Source of the DNA: Oscillospiraceae bacterium
GTDB lineage: Bacteria; Bacillota; Clostridia; Oscillospirales; Oscillospiraceae
Length of the DNA: 64,000 bases
Assembly (NCBI GenBank): GCA_017622295.1
Contig: JAGARK010000038.1
Coordinates: forward strand, 1 to 64,000
Reading direction: 5' to 3'
Numbering within the stretch: the stretch's first letter is position 1; every line of letters begins with the position of its first letter. The translations under genes were made by a program, and so were the position numbers. The notes below the pieces were generated by a model. That model was given only the letters and a program-made list of their open reading frames with translations. It had not been told where the DNA came from and searched no databases. Positions 1 to 7,770 of this stretch are shown here, piece after piece.

Positions 1-96
1 AGGGTCCACCTGTTCCCATCCCGAACACAGAAGTTAAGCTCATAAGCGCCGACAATACTTGGCGGGTGACTGCCCGGGAAGATAGGTAATGCCAAC
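1..96 (+). rRNA. rrf: 5S ribosomal RNA, 3' part (gene starts before the window)
   Basis: The first bases read as the conserved 5S core (CCTGTTCCCATCCCGAACAC, then AGAAGTTAAG) and continue to the usual 3' end near GGTAATGCCAAC. The 5' end lies outside the window, so an rRNA operon probably sits upstream. An intrinsic terminator follows 6 nt later, as expected for the last gene of an rRNA operon. Confidence 0.95.
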
Positions 97-102
97 ATAA
101 AG

Positions 103-134
103 ACCGACAAGCAAAAGCTTGTCGGTTTTCTTTT
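103..134 (+). terminator. rRNA operon terminator
   Basis: A perfect 10-bp stem, ACCGACAAGC with GCTTGTCGGT, has an AAAA loop and is followed by TTTCTTTT. It lies just after the 5S gene and should end the rRNA transcript. Confidence 0.9.
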
Positions 135-181
135 GTACTATAATCTGGCTGCAACAGTCCACCGGACTGTTACTATGCCAG

Positions 182-220
182 GACAATACTTGGCCCGCCC
201 GGGAAGGTAGGCAATGCCAA
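182..220 (+). repeat. Degenerate second copy of the 5S rRNA 3' end
   Basis: GACAATACTTGGC recurs here exactly as in the 5S gene (bases 51-63), followed by a diverged CCCGGGAAGGTAGGCAATGCCAA that matches the 5S 3' strand with a small deletion. Only about the last 45 nt of a 5S gene are present, so it cannot be functional. It is probably left over from unequal recombination between rRNA operons. Confidence 0.75.
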
Positions 221-313
221 GACAGAAGCCTAAACAGAAGGATTGGGGCATTTTTCTGATTATGACATGCAACCGGTATGTCATTACGGTGAGTTGGGGA
301 GAATTTTCATTTC

Positions 314-342
314 TTGACAAATCCACTATTGCTTTGTATAAT
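314..342 (+). promoter_or_regulatory. Consensus sigma-A promoter of the pnuC-like gene
   Basis: TTGACA (314-319), a 17-nt spacer and TATAAT (337-342) match the vegetative consensus at all twelve positions. Transcription would start near 349, giving a leader of about 108 nt before the ATG at 458. Confidence 0.88.
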
Positions 343-353
343 TCCTATATTAT

Positions 354-450
354 ATTGGTGCTGCCACCGGGTAGCAATGCGAAAGCATTCGTTTGCACAT
401 CGTTAGGTCTCTGAAGATGTGTAAATGGGTGCTTATTTTTGTTTGGGAGG
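354..450 (+). promoter_or_regulatory. Folded 5' leader of the pnuC-like transporter, possible riboswitch
   Basis: Three local hairpins can be drawn: GGTG/CACC near 357-369, AATGC-GAAA-GCATT with a GNRA loop (376-389), and CACATC/GATGTG closing a 14-nt loop (about 395-420). AGCA near 373 and TGCT near 431 could close the whole unit just before the GGGAGG ribosome site. I see no TPP, FMN, preQ1 or THF riboswitch core. The class is unknown and regulation is inferred. Confidence 0.35.
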
Positions 451-457
451 AATCGTA

Positions 458-1144
458 ATGAAATCGGCAAGTTATTTTTCTAAAGTGGAACTGCTGCTTT
501 GGGGGCTGTCCTTTGGGCTGATTGTTTTTTCTTTTCTGCTCTTTGATCGGGTCAATTTCTTGACGTTGGCGGCATCCCTGATCGGTACCACGTCCTTAAT
601 CTTCAATGCGAAGGGAAATCCAATCGGGCAGGCTTTGATGATCGTATTCAGCCTGCTGTATGGCCTGATTTCTTACACATATTCTTATTTTGGCGAGATG
701 ATTACATATCTTGGTATGACTGCTCCCATGGCACTGTTTGCGTTGATCAGTTGGCTGCGCAATCCTTATGGAGGAAATCGTGCAGAAGTGGCCGTGAATC
801 GGATCAAACGAGAAGAAGTATATGTCGCAATGGCTCTGATGGTTTTGGTAACTCTGTTTTTCTACTATATCCTTGATTATTTTGAAACGACGAATATTGT
901 TCCAAGCACATTATCTGTTGCTACCAGTTTTATTGCTGTCTATCTGACGTTCCGTCGGAGTCCTTATTTCGCACTGGCGTATGCTGCAAATGATATTGTG
1001 CTCATTGTATTATGGTCTCTGGCTGCAATAGAGAGTATGAAATACCTGTCCGTACTGATTTGTTTTGTAATGTTCCTGATTAACGACCTGTATGGGTTTG
1101 TAAACTGGAAGCGGATGGAAAAGCGTCAGATTTCCATGACCTGA
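458..1144 (+). CDS. pnuC: PnuC-family nicotinamide riboside (or related vitamin) transporter
   Basis: Integral membrane transporter of 228 residues with about seven hydrophobic segments, the usual PnuC size and shape. PnuC proteins let nicotinamide riboside or similar small vitamins into the cell, where phosphorylation traps them. The segments AYAANDIVLIVLW and FLINDLYGFVNW near the C-terminus match the family's conserved Asn/Asp/Trp positions. ATG 458 is chosen because GGGAGG lies 7 nt upstream; a longer frame from 425 has no ribosome site. It has its own promoter and terminator, so it is a single-gene unit. The substrate could instead be thiamine, riboflavin or a deoxynucleoside, as in PnuT, PnuX and PnuN. 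Confidence 0.85.
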   Translation: MKSASYFSKVELLLWGLSFGLIVFSFLLFDRVNFLTLAASLIGTTSLIFNAKGNPIGQALMIVFSLLYGLISYTYSYFGEMITYLGMTAPMALFALISWLRNPYGGNRAEVAVNRIKREEVYVAMALMVLVTLFFYYILDYFETTNIVPSTLSVATSFIAVYLTFRRSPYFALAYAANDIVLIVLWSLAAIESMKYLSVLICFVMFLINDLYGFVNWKRMEKRQISMT

Positions 1145-1148
1145 TGAA

Positions 1149-1180
1149 AAAAATACCGCTCCCTCAGGAGCGGTATTTTT
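1149..1180. terminator. Bidirectional terminator between pnuC and the SH3 lipoprotein gene
   Basis: AATACCGCTCC pairs with GGAGCGGTATT around a CTCA loop, flanked by A-runs and T-runs. It serves both convergent genes. Confidence 0.88.
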
Positions 1181-1191
1181 GATATGAAAGC

Positions 1192-2550
1192 TTAGTTCAT
1201 TTTGACGTAATCCAGGCAAATCCAGCCCTTGTCGATGCGGCCCCAGTTGTCCTTGACTTCCAGGATCTCAACGGAATCACCGTTGTAGAGTTTGCCAACA
1301 TCCTTATAATTGGTGCCGGCGCCCTCGCGGATCATCAATGCGGAGGCGGTGACGGTTCCCTTGCCGGTGGTGTATGTGGTATTGGTGGAAGAGGAACCTT
1401 CGGTGACATATTTGTAGCTGATCCAACCGTTGCTGATGCGGACCCAGTTGCCACTCTTCTGATAGTATGTAAGCTGTTCGCCGTTCTTAACAGAGCCGAC
1501 CTGGTCGTAATCGGTGCTGGGACCGTAACGGACTTTCAAAGAAGAGGCGTTGACCGTGACATGGCCGATTGCCTTGGTGTTGCCATCAGTAACCAGCGTG
1601 GAGTAATTTGTGTCAGAGGAGGAAGAGCCTTCGGTGACATATTTATAGCTGATCCAGCCCTTTTCGATGCGGATCCAATTGCCCTTCTTCTGGTAGTAGG
1701 AGACGGTTTCGCCGGCCTTAATGGAACTGACCTTTTCGTAATCAGTGCTGGGGCCATAACGGACATTCAGGGACAGTTCGCCGACAGTAACCTTGCCCAG
1801 AGCCTTGGTATTGCCGTCGGTAACCATAGTGGAGTACTTGCTGTCGGAAGAGGAGGAGCTGCCGGAGGAAGAGGAGCTGGAGGAAGAGCCGTCCATCTTT
1901 ACATACTTCAGGCTGATCCAGCCGTTGGAGATCTTACCCCAGTTGCCGTCGGTTTCCAGAATCTCGACCTTGTCGCCCTTCTTGACCTTGCCGACGGAGT
2001 CGTACTTGGTGCCGGGGCCCTTACGGACGTTCAGGCTCTCGGCAGTGATGGTGCCACTCTTGCCGCTTCCGGTGGAGGTGGAAGTGCTGGGAGTTGTGGG
2101 GGTGGTCTCGGTGGGGGTCTCGGGTGCGGCAGGAGTATCTTCGGTGGGAGCATCAGAAGCCTCGCTGTCGAGGGTGACATACTTCATGTTGACCCAGCCT
2201 TCTGCAGTGCGGCCCCAGGTCACATCATCCACGACCAGGATTTCCAGGATTTCCAGGCGGGTGCCCACAGCCAGCTTCTTGACAGAGGGGCTGTTGGAGT
2301 TGGCCTTGGTGCGGACATTGAGCTTGTCAGTGTTGACAGTGCCCATGACGACTTCGGGCTCAGTGGGAGCGATGGTGGGGGGCTCAGTTTCCTCGGGAGG
2401 TTCCGTATCCTGAGTAGCGGAGACATTCGGCTCATCGGAAGGCGCTGTGGGTTCGTCATTGGAACCGAAGCAGCCGGCGAGGCTCATGGTCAGGAGAACC
2501 ATGGTCAGTACCAGCGCCAGAAGTCTCGTAAACTTTGCGTATCGTTTCAT
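1192..2550 (-). CDS. Lipoprotein with five bacterial SH3 domains
   Basis: Secreted, lipid-anchored protein of 452 residues. The N-terminus is a signal peptide ending in a lipobox (SLAGC), so Cys about 27 would be lipidated. After a Thr/Pro/Glu linker come five SH3b repeats, each ending in a GW(I/V)..KYV-type strand: about residues 66-128, 168-222, 250-305, 328-385 and 398-452. Ser- or Thr-rich linkers separate them. Such domains usually bind peptidoglycan; no catalytic domain is present. Repeats 3 and 4 are nearly alike, indicating recent internal duplication. GGAGG lies 8 nt before the ATG and a good promoter lies just upstream. The role in wall binding is inferred. Confidence 0.88.
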   Translation of the reverse strand: MKRYAKFTRLLALVLTMVLLTMSLAGCFGSNDEPTAPSDEPNVSATQDTEPPEETEPPTIAPTEPEVVMGTVNTDKLNVRTKANSNSPSVKKLAVGTRLEILEILVVDDVTWGRTAEGWVNMKYVTLDSEASDAPTEDTPAAPETPTETTPTTPSTSTSTGSGKSGTITAESLNVRKGPGTKYDSVGKVKKGDKVEILETDGNWGKISNGWISLKYVKMDGSSSSSSSSGSSSSSDSKYSTMVTDGNTKALGKVTVGELSLNVRYGPSTDYEKVSSIKAGETVSYYQKKGNWIRIEKGWISYKYVTEGSSSSDTNYSTLVTDGNTKAIGHVTVNASSLKVRYGPSTDYDQVGSVKNGEQLTYYQKSGNWVRISNGWISYKYVTEGSSSTNTTYTTGKGTVTASALMIREGAGTNYKDVGKLYNGDSVEILEVKDNWGRIDKGWICLDYVKMN

Positions 2551-2581
2551 GGCGATACCTCCATTTCTATATTTTTAGTAT

Positions 2582-2611
2582 ATTATACTCCCCAAGGATG
2601 GAGATTGTCAA
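2582..2611 (-). promoter_or_regulatory. Sigma-A promoter of the SH3 lipoprotein gene
   Basis: On the minus strand TTGACA (2611-2606), an 18-nt spacer and TATAAT (2587-2582) lie about 30 nt before the start codon. Confidence 0.8.
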
Positions 2612-2738
2612 TGCCATAGCATTTAAGATATCGTTAATTTCTGCAAACTTTACTCTTATTATGGTACATCTGCGGCCCTTCATTCGGGGTTGATATACAA
2701 AGTTCTGCAAAATTATTGCCAATTTGTGAATTTTTTTA

Positions 2739-2767
2739 TTGGTAGATGAATTATTTTGTGCTACAAT
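2739..2767 (+). promoter_or_regulatory. Extended -10 promoter of the acyltransferase gene
   Basis: TTGGTA (2739-2744), a 17-nt spacer and TGC-TACAAT (2762-2767). The predicted transcript start near 2774 rules out the upstream ATG at 2746 and supports translation from 2803. Confidence 0.75.
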
Positions 2768-2802
2768 ACAAGCGAAAGTGTTTTTTGAAAGGATCATGTC
2801 AA

Positions 2803-3999
2803 ATGGAAACACAAACTGAATGGCTTAAGCCGAGACATCGCATCATCCGGGATATTGCCTGCGCTTTGATTGCACCCTATTGCAGATGGAAATTCGGCGT
2901 TAAAATTGAAAAGTTCAGGGAGCAGAACGGGCGGCAGTATCTGATCGTGATGAATCATCAGACATCCTTTGATCAGTTTTTTGTTGGTGCCGCTTTTGAC
3001 GGCCCTGTTTATTACCTTGCCACGGAGGATATTTTCTCCCTGGGCTGGCTGTCTTCACTTCTGCGGTGGGCTGTTGCACCCATTCCTATTAAGAAGCAGA
3101 CCACGGACATCCAGGCTGTTAAAAACTGCATCAAGGTCGCCAGAGAGGGCGGCACCATCGCGCTGGCGCCGGAAGGAAACCGTACTTACAGCGGAAAGAC
3201 CGTGCATATGAATCCCAGCATCGCATCTCTGGCCCGGAAGCTGAATCTGCCGGTGGCTATTTTCCGAATCGAGGGCGGTTATGGCGTCCAGCCCCGGTGG
3301 AGCGATGTGGTCCGCAAGGGTAAAATGCGCGCCTATGTATCCCGGGTCATTGAGCCGGAGGAATATGCCGGGATGACCAATGCAGAGCTTTTTGAACAGA
3401 TCAAAGAGGGGCTGACGGTTAATGAAAACTGCGTCAGCGGTAGCTTCATCCACGCAAAATCCGCTGAATATCTGGAGCGGGCCATGTATGTCTGCCCCTT
3501 CTGCGGCCTGACAGAATTTGAAAGCAACGGCGATATTACCAGCTGCAAAAAGTGCGGCCGCCAGATCCGGTACCTGCCCACCAAGGAGCTGGAGGGGGTG
3601 GGATATGAGTTCCCCTATCGGTTCGTGGCCGAGTGGTATGATCATCAGTGCGATGTGGTCAATGCACTGGATCTGGCTTCCATGACGCAGGAGCCTGTTT
3701 ATCGTGACAGAGCTTCCATATCGGAGGTTATTGTCTATAAGCGGAAGAATCTCATCAAAGAGGATGCGGCCATTGCGCTTTACGGAGACCGGATCGTGAT
3801 CGACGGCGAGGTGTATCCGTTCAGGGAGCTTTCCGCGGTGACGGTGCTCGGACGTAACAAGCTGAACGTCTATACGGGCAAGCAAGTCCTTCAGTTCAAG
3901 GGCGACAAGCGTTTCAACGCGTTGAAATACGTCAATTTCTATCACAGACATAAAAATATGATTGCGGGGAATGAAAATGGAAAATTTTTGGGAATTTGA
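2803..3999 (+). CDS. PlsC-like 1-acyl-glycerol-3-phosphate acyltransferase with zinc ribbon and PH-like tail
   Basis: The first 230 or so residues form a PlsC-type acyltransferase: NHQTSFDQ is the catalytic H-X4-D motif and APEGNRT the glycerol-phosphate-binding EGNR-like motif. Such enzymes add a second acyl chain to lysophosphatidate at the membrane. The family core is followed here by a CxxC...CxxC zinc ribbon (CPFC/CKKC) and a C-terminal stretch resembling a bacterial PH domain; this extension is unusual. The start at ATG 2803 has GAAAGGA 9 nt upstream and agrees with the promoter. The 3' end overlaps the next gene by 23 nt, so the two are likely co-expressed. The exact acyl acceptor cannot be told from sequence. 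Confidence 0.8.
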   Translation: METQTEWLKPRHRIIRDIACALIAPYCRWKFGVKIEKFREQNGRQYLIVMNHQTSFDQFFVGAAFDGPVYYLATEDIFSLGWLSSLLRWAVAPIPIKKQTTDIQAVKNCIKVAREGGTIALAPEGNRTYSGKTVHMNPSIASLARKLNLPVAIFRIEGGYGVQPRWSDVVRKGKMRAYVSRVIEPEEYAGMTNAELFEQIKEGLTVNENCVSGSFIHAKSAEYLERAMYVCPFCGLTEFESNGDITSCKKCGRQIRYLPTKELEGVGYEFPYRFVAEWYDHQCDVVNALDLASMTQEPVYRDRASISEVIVYKRKNLIKEDAAIALYGDRIVIDGEVYPFRELSAVTVLGRNKLNVYTGKQVLQFKGDKRFNALKYVNFYHRHKNMIAGNENGKFLGI

Positions 4000-5356
4000 A
4001 GCATGGGGTACTTATAATGTCATTGCTGTGCTGCTGCTGAGTTTGCTGGCAGCCACCATGCTGCGCAAAAACATCAAATGGCTCAATGAATCGCTAATCC
4101 CAACCTCAGTTCTGGGCGGCGGCATTCTGATTGTCATTGCCGGTTTCTATAAGCTGTTTACCGGCGATGTGCTTTTTGACACTGCTTTCTTTGGCGGCAA
4201 CGGCACAGCCAATCTGGAGCTGATTACCTATCATACGCTGGCACTGGGTTTTATCGCCTCTGCCTTTAAGACCTCCGACAAGAATATGAACAAGCAGAGA
4301 TTGACGGAGATCATCAACACCGGTATCACCACGGTGGCAACATACCTGCTTCAGGGCGTTGTGGGTTTGCTCATCACCATCATTGCCGCGAAGATCATGA
4401 CGAACTTTTTCGCTGCAGCAGGCCTTCTGTTGCCCTTTGGCTATGGCCAGGGCACCGGCCAGGCTATGAATTACGGCACCATTTATGAAAACGACTTTGG
4501 CTTCGAAGGCGGCAAGAGCTTCGGTCTGACCGTTGCGGCTCTGGGTTTCCTGAGCGCCAGCATCGGCGGTGTCATCCATCTGAACGTACGAAAGAAGCAT
4601 CTCAAAAACAGACGCATCAATGCTGAGGAGGGCAGCCTCCAGTTCGAGCAGATCCAGTCCGCCAACGAAATCCCCATGCAGGACAGCATCGATAAGATGA
4701 CCATCGAAGTGGCTCTGGTGGCTGCTGCCTATATGCTGGCCTACATGCTGATGACACTGCTGGGCAATCTGCTCCCCGGTATGCGCTCTGTGATTTTCGG
4801 TTTTAACTTTCTGCTGGGTGTTCTGGCTGCAACGCTGATGAAGATGCTGCTGAATCAGCTGAAGAAGCACAATGTGCTCAAAAAGGAATATACCAACAAT
4901 TTCCTAATGACCCGCGTCAGCAATTTCTTCTTCGACATCATGGTTGTTGCCGGCATTGCGGCCATCCGTCTGAGCGTTCTTGGCAAATACTGGGGCATTC
5001 TTCTGATCCTGGGTGTTGTTGGTCTGGTGATTACATACTGGTATAACCGGATCGTGGCAAAGACACTGTTCAAGGAATACCAGGAGGAGCAGTTCCTGGC
5101 CATGTATGGCATGCTGACCGGTACCGCCAGCACCGGAGTTATTCTTCTTCGCGAGATCGACGGCCATTTTGACACCCCTGCGGCGGACAATATGGTCTAT
5201 CAGAATTTCCCGGCAATTGTTCTGGGTTTCCCCATTATGCTGCTGGCAACGCTGGCGCCTGTAAAGCCCGTGCTGACCCTGATCATTCTGGCTGTGTTCT
5301 TCATTGTCCTGAATATTGCGCTGTTCCGCAGCTTGATCTTTAGAAAGAAGAAGTAA
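3977..5356 (+). CDS. Sodium/glutamate symporter-family (GltS-like) transporter
   Basis: Polytopic membrane protein of about 459 residues with some eleven hydrophobic helices. The reentrant-loop motif LPFGYGQGTGQAMNYG around residue 155 is diagnostic of the GltS (ESS) family, which imports glutamate with Na+. A second inverted half follows after a charged loop (about 200-235). ATG 3977 sits 6 nt after GGGGA; an alternative ATG at 3971 is possible. It overlaps the acyltransferase gene, which suggests translational coupling. Substrate may be glutamate or another carboxylate; GltS-like clades in Clostridia are little characterised. Confidence 0.78.
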   Translation: MENFWEFEAWGTYNVIAVLLLSLLAATMLRKNIKWLNESLIPTSVLGGGILIVIAGFYKLFTGDVLFDTAFFGGNGTANLELITYHTLALGFIASAFKTSDKNMNKQRLTEIINTGITTVATYLLQGVVGLLITIIAAKIMTNFFAAAGLLLPFGYGQGTGQAMNYGTIYENDFGFEGGKSFGLTVAALGFLSASIGGVIHLNVRKKHLKNRRINAEEGSLQFEQIQSANEIPMQDSIDKMTIEVALVAAAYMLAYMLMTLLGNLLPGMRSVIFGFNFLLGVLAATLMKMLLNQLKKHNVLKKEYTNNFLMTRVSNFFFDIMVVAGIAAIRLSVLGKYWGILLILGVVGLVITYWYNRIVAKTLFKEYQEEQFLAMYGMLTGTASTGVILLREIDGHFDTPAADNMVYQNFPAIVLGFPIMLLATLAPVKPVLTLIILAVFFIVLNIALFRSLIFRKKK

Positions 5357-5371
5357 ACTGAAAGGATGCTG

Positions 5372-6415
5372 ATGCATATGAAATGTCCGGCATGTCAAAT
5401 CAAGCTGAAAGAGGATGCGAAATTCTGTTTTCAGTGCGGCCGGAAGATTCCCAGATGTCCCACCTGCGGTGAACCCGTCCTGACCAGGAGCAAATTCTGC
5501 GGCAAGGATGGAACGGCCCTGCCTCAGGAGGTTCTGGACCTGCTGCCGGCTTCTTCGCCTGCGGCACCTGCCGGTGCGAAGCCAGCAGCTCCCGTTGCGC
5601 CCTCTCCCAGGCCTGTTGAACAGAAGAGAGAAGCCTGGACCGGTTATGAAACCGTTCCAGTTGCTGAGACGAATCAAAACCCGTCCGGAAAATCCTACTG
5701 CGCCAAATGCGGCAAGGCGGTTGCGGAGGGCCGGCAGCTGTGTTCTTCCTGCAAAACCAAAGCCAGAGAGAGTCATGCTGCCCCCTATGAGCGCCGCGAA
5801 GAGAAGCAGAGCAAGGGTAACAGTCTGATCATTCTGCTTGTGGTTGTGACGGTCCTCGTGTGCGTTGCGACGGCTGCGGTGTGTATTGCAGCATTCAGCG
5901 GGAAAACGAAAGCGGAAGAAAATGAGACCGTGGCTCCGCCCAACAGCGGCTGGTTTGAGTACTACGATGAGGAACTTGGCGTCCATGTGCTTGGTACTGA
6001 GCCGGAAGATTTGGAGGTAAGCGTAAACGAAGCCCCTGCAGAGCGTCCGACTGAGGCACCCACCGTAGCGCCTGCCGAGCCTCCCACGGAGCCGCCCACC
6101 GAGGCCCCCACGGAACCGGAAATCGATGCGGACCCGAGACTGCTCTACTTCATTGAAAACTGTGACAGCATGTACCTGAAGGAAGACGATGTGCAGGGCT
6201 TCGATAAGGAAATGTGCCGCATCGCCCGAAACAGCCTCTATGCAAAGAGCGGACGCATGTTCAAGGACAGCGCGCTTCAGGAATTCTTCGAGCAGTTCGA
6301 CTGGTATGATCCCCGGATTTCTCCCTCTGATTTCACAGGTGATATGCTCAATCAGTATCAGAGTGCCAATTTGAATGTAATCTCCGAATACGAGCGGGAG
6401 CGTGGATACCGGTAA
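5372..6415 (+). CDS. Zinc-ribbon membrane protein with extracytoplasmic YARHG domain
   Basis: A 347-residue single-pass membrane protein. The cytoplasmic N-terminus carries two or three CxxC zinc ribbons (CPAC, CFQC, CPTC) and a further pair (CAKC/CSSC) near residue 110. One transmembrane helix (about 150-172) follows, then a linker of repeated [11 protein letters not shown] type, and a C-terminal YARHG domain ([12 protein letters not shown]) of unknown function that is common on clostridial surface proteins. ATG 5372 is preferred because AAAGGA is 6 nt away; ATGs at 5366 and 5378 are too close or too far. It is followed immediately by the amidase gene, suggesting a shared envelope role. Confidence 0.75.
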   Translation: MHMKCPACQIKLKEDAKFCFQCGRKIPRCPTCGEPVLTRSKFCGKDGTALPQEVLDLLPASSPAAPAGAKPAAPVAPSPRPVEQKREAWTGYETVPVAETNQNPSGKSYCAKCGKAVAEGRQLCSSCKTKARESHAAPYERREEKQSKGNSLIILLVVVTVLVCVATAAVCIAAFSGKTKAEENETVAPPNSGWFEYYDEELGVHVLGTEPEDLEVSVNEAPAERPTEAPTVAPAEPPTEPPTEAPTEPEIDADPRLLYFIENCDSMYLKEDDVQGFDKEMCRIARNSLYAKSGRMFKDSALQEFFEQFDWYDPRISPSDFTGDMLNQYQSANLNVISEYERERGYR

Positions 6416-6416
6416 T

Positions 6417-7493
6417 ATGAAGAAATATGTCTTAGTATTGATTGCAGCGCTCCTGCTGGGAATGCTGGGCGGCTGTGCCTGGGCGGATGAGAAGCTGGAC
6501 CATCTGGAGCAGATCCTGGAGATGGTCAAGAATCAGGGGGAGACGGAACCTGCTGAGGCGCCTGCTCCCACTGCTGGGCAGACCGAAGCCACCCAGCCTC
6601 CCACAGAGGAAACGACACCCCCGACGGAGCCGGCGCCGCCTGTGATCCTGTATACAGTCTGCCAGGCGGAGGCTTATGAAAAGCCCACCCGGGAATCTCA
6701 GCTCCACTGTGTTCTGGATGCCCACACTGAGCTCGAACTGTGCGATCAGGAGATCGAGGGCTGGAGCTGCATCTATCTCGATGGTGGGGAGTATTATGTG
6801 GAAACCACGTTCCTCCGCGAAAAAGTGCAGGAACTGAACGGCTATACCATTGCCATTGATGCCGGACACCAACTGCGGGGCAATTATAACCAGGAGCCCG
6901 TGGGTCCCGGCGCATCCCAGACCAAGGCCAAGGTTTCCAGCGGCACCCAGGGAACCACCACGGGACTTGCCGAGTTTGAGCTGAATCTGCAGGTGGCGCT
7001 GAAGCTTGGAACCGAGCTTACCAACCGGGGTTACAATGTCATCATGATCCGCACCACCAATGATGTGGATATCAGCAACTCCGAGCGGGCAGCTGTGGCA
7101 AACGAGGCCCGGGCTGACGCTTTTATCCGCATCCATGCCAACGGCTCTGAAAACAGCGCTGCCAACGGTGCCATGACCATCTGCCAGACACCCAACAATC
7201 CCTACAACGGGGAACTGTATGAGCTGAGCAAGGCCCTGTCCGTGTGTGTGCTGGAGGATCTGTGCGCCGCTGCAGGCTGCAAGCAGAACAATGTCTGGGA
7301 GACCAATACCATGAGCGGCATCAACTGGTGTCAGGTTCCCGTGACCATTGTGGAGATGGGCTATATGACCAACCCCACGGAGGATCAGCTGCTGGCGACG
7401 GAGGATTACCAGTACAAAATTGTGGCGGGCATTGCCAACGGCATCGACCGCTATCTCAGCGACTATGCTCCGGAAGCGGAAGACATTGGATAA
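6417..7493 (+). CDS. Lipoprotein N-acetylmuramoyl-L-alanine amidase (Amidase_3)
   Basis: Cell-wall hydrolase that cuts the bond between N-acetylmuramic acid and the stem peptide. The 358-residue protein begins with a lipoprotein signal (LGGC lipobox), a coiled region and a Thr/Pro/Glu linker, then an SH3-like segment (about 80-135), and a zinc amidase domain from about 140: [22 protein letters not shown] and VEMGYMTN carry the expected His, Glu, His and Glu. ATG 6417 lies 1 nt after the preceding stop codon, so translation is probably coupled to the YARHG gene. A terminator follows directly. Confidence 0.88.
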   Translation: MKKYVLVLIAALLLGMLGGCAWADEKLDHLEQILEMVKNQGETEPAEAPAPTAGQTEATQPPTEETTPPTEPAPPVILYTVCQAEAYEKPTRESQLHCVLDAHTELELCDQEIEGWSCIYLDGGEYYVETTFLREKVQELNGYTIAIDAGHQLRGNYNQEPVGPGASQTKAKVSSGTQGTTTGLAEFELNLQVALKLGTELTNRGYNVIMIRTTNDVDISNSERAAVANEARADAFIRIHANGSENSAANGAMTICQTPNNPYNGELYELSKALSVCVLEDLCAAAGCKQNNVWETNTMSGINWCQVPVTIVEMGYMTNPTEDQLLATEDYQYKIVAGIANGIDRYLSDYAPEAEDIG

Positions 7494-7500
7494 GAAGAGA

Positions 7501-7534
7501 AAAGCACCGGAAACAATCGTTTCCGGTGCTTTTT
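7501..7534. terminator. Shared terminator of the amidase gene and tRNA-Arg
   Basis: AAAGCACCGGAAAC pairs with GTTTCCGGTGCTTT, with T-runs on the plus strand and A-runs on the other side. It lies between the convergent amidase and tRNA genes. Confidence 0.88.
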
Positions 7535-7610
7535 GGCACCCCCGGCGAGACTCGAACTCACTACCTTACGCTTAGGAGGCATACGCTCTATCCAGGTGAG
7601 CTACAGGGGC
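7534..7610 (-). tRNA. tRNA-Arg (anticodon CCT)
   Basis: The minus strand folds as a tRNA: acceptor GCCCCTG with CGGGGGT, D arm AGCTCACCTGGATAGAGC, anticodon loop CTCCTAA giving CCT (reads AGG), and T loop TTCGAGT. The acceptor has two G-U pairs. An encoded CCA follows the discriminator. Only tRNA gene seen in the window. Confidence 0.93.
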
Positions 7611-7619
7611 ATCCTGTAT

Positions 7620-7648
7620 ATCTTACTCAATTTCTCTCCGTCTGTCAA
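7620..7648 (-). promoter_or_regulatory. Promoter of tRNA-Arg
   Basis: Minus-strand TTGACA (7648-7643), 17-nt spacer, TAAGAT (7625-7620), ending about 10 nt before the tRNA 5' end. Confidence 0.65.
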
Positions 7649-7700
7649 GGAAAAACCATGGCGAATTCTGTGTGCAGCAGGAGAAATTGAAATTTTCCCC

Positions 7701-7729
7701 TTTACAGAGCAGGCACTTTCGGATATAAT
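7701..7729 (+). promoter_or_regulatory. Promoter of prfB
   Basis: TTTACA (7701-7706), 17-nt spacer, TATAAT (7724-7729). The predicted leader to the prfB start is only 20-35 nt. Confidence 0.8.
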
Positions 7730-7770
7730 AAACCCAACTATGTAAATTTGACGAAATGAGAGATTTGTCT

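Noticed and set aside
354..450. TPP, FMN, preQ1 or THF riboswitch before pnuC
   Set aside because: The conserved cores of these classes (for example CTGAGA with the TPP 3' core) are not present.
1561..2619. Gly/Ala/Asp-rich plus-strand open frame opposite the SH3 lipoprotein
   Set aside because: Low-complexity reading of the antisense of a repeat gene; runs past the lipoprotein's promoter.
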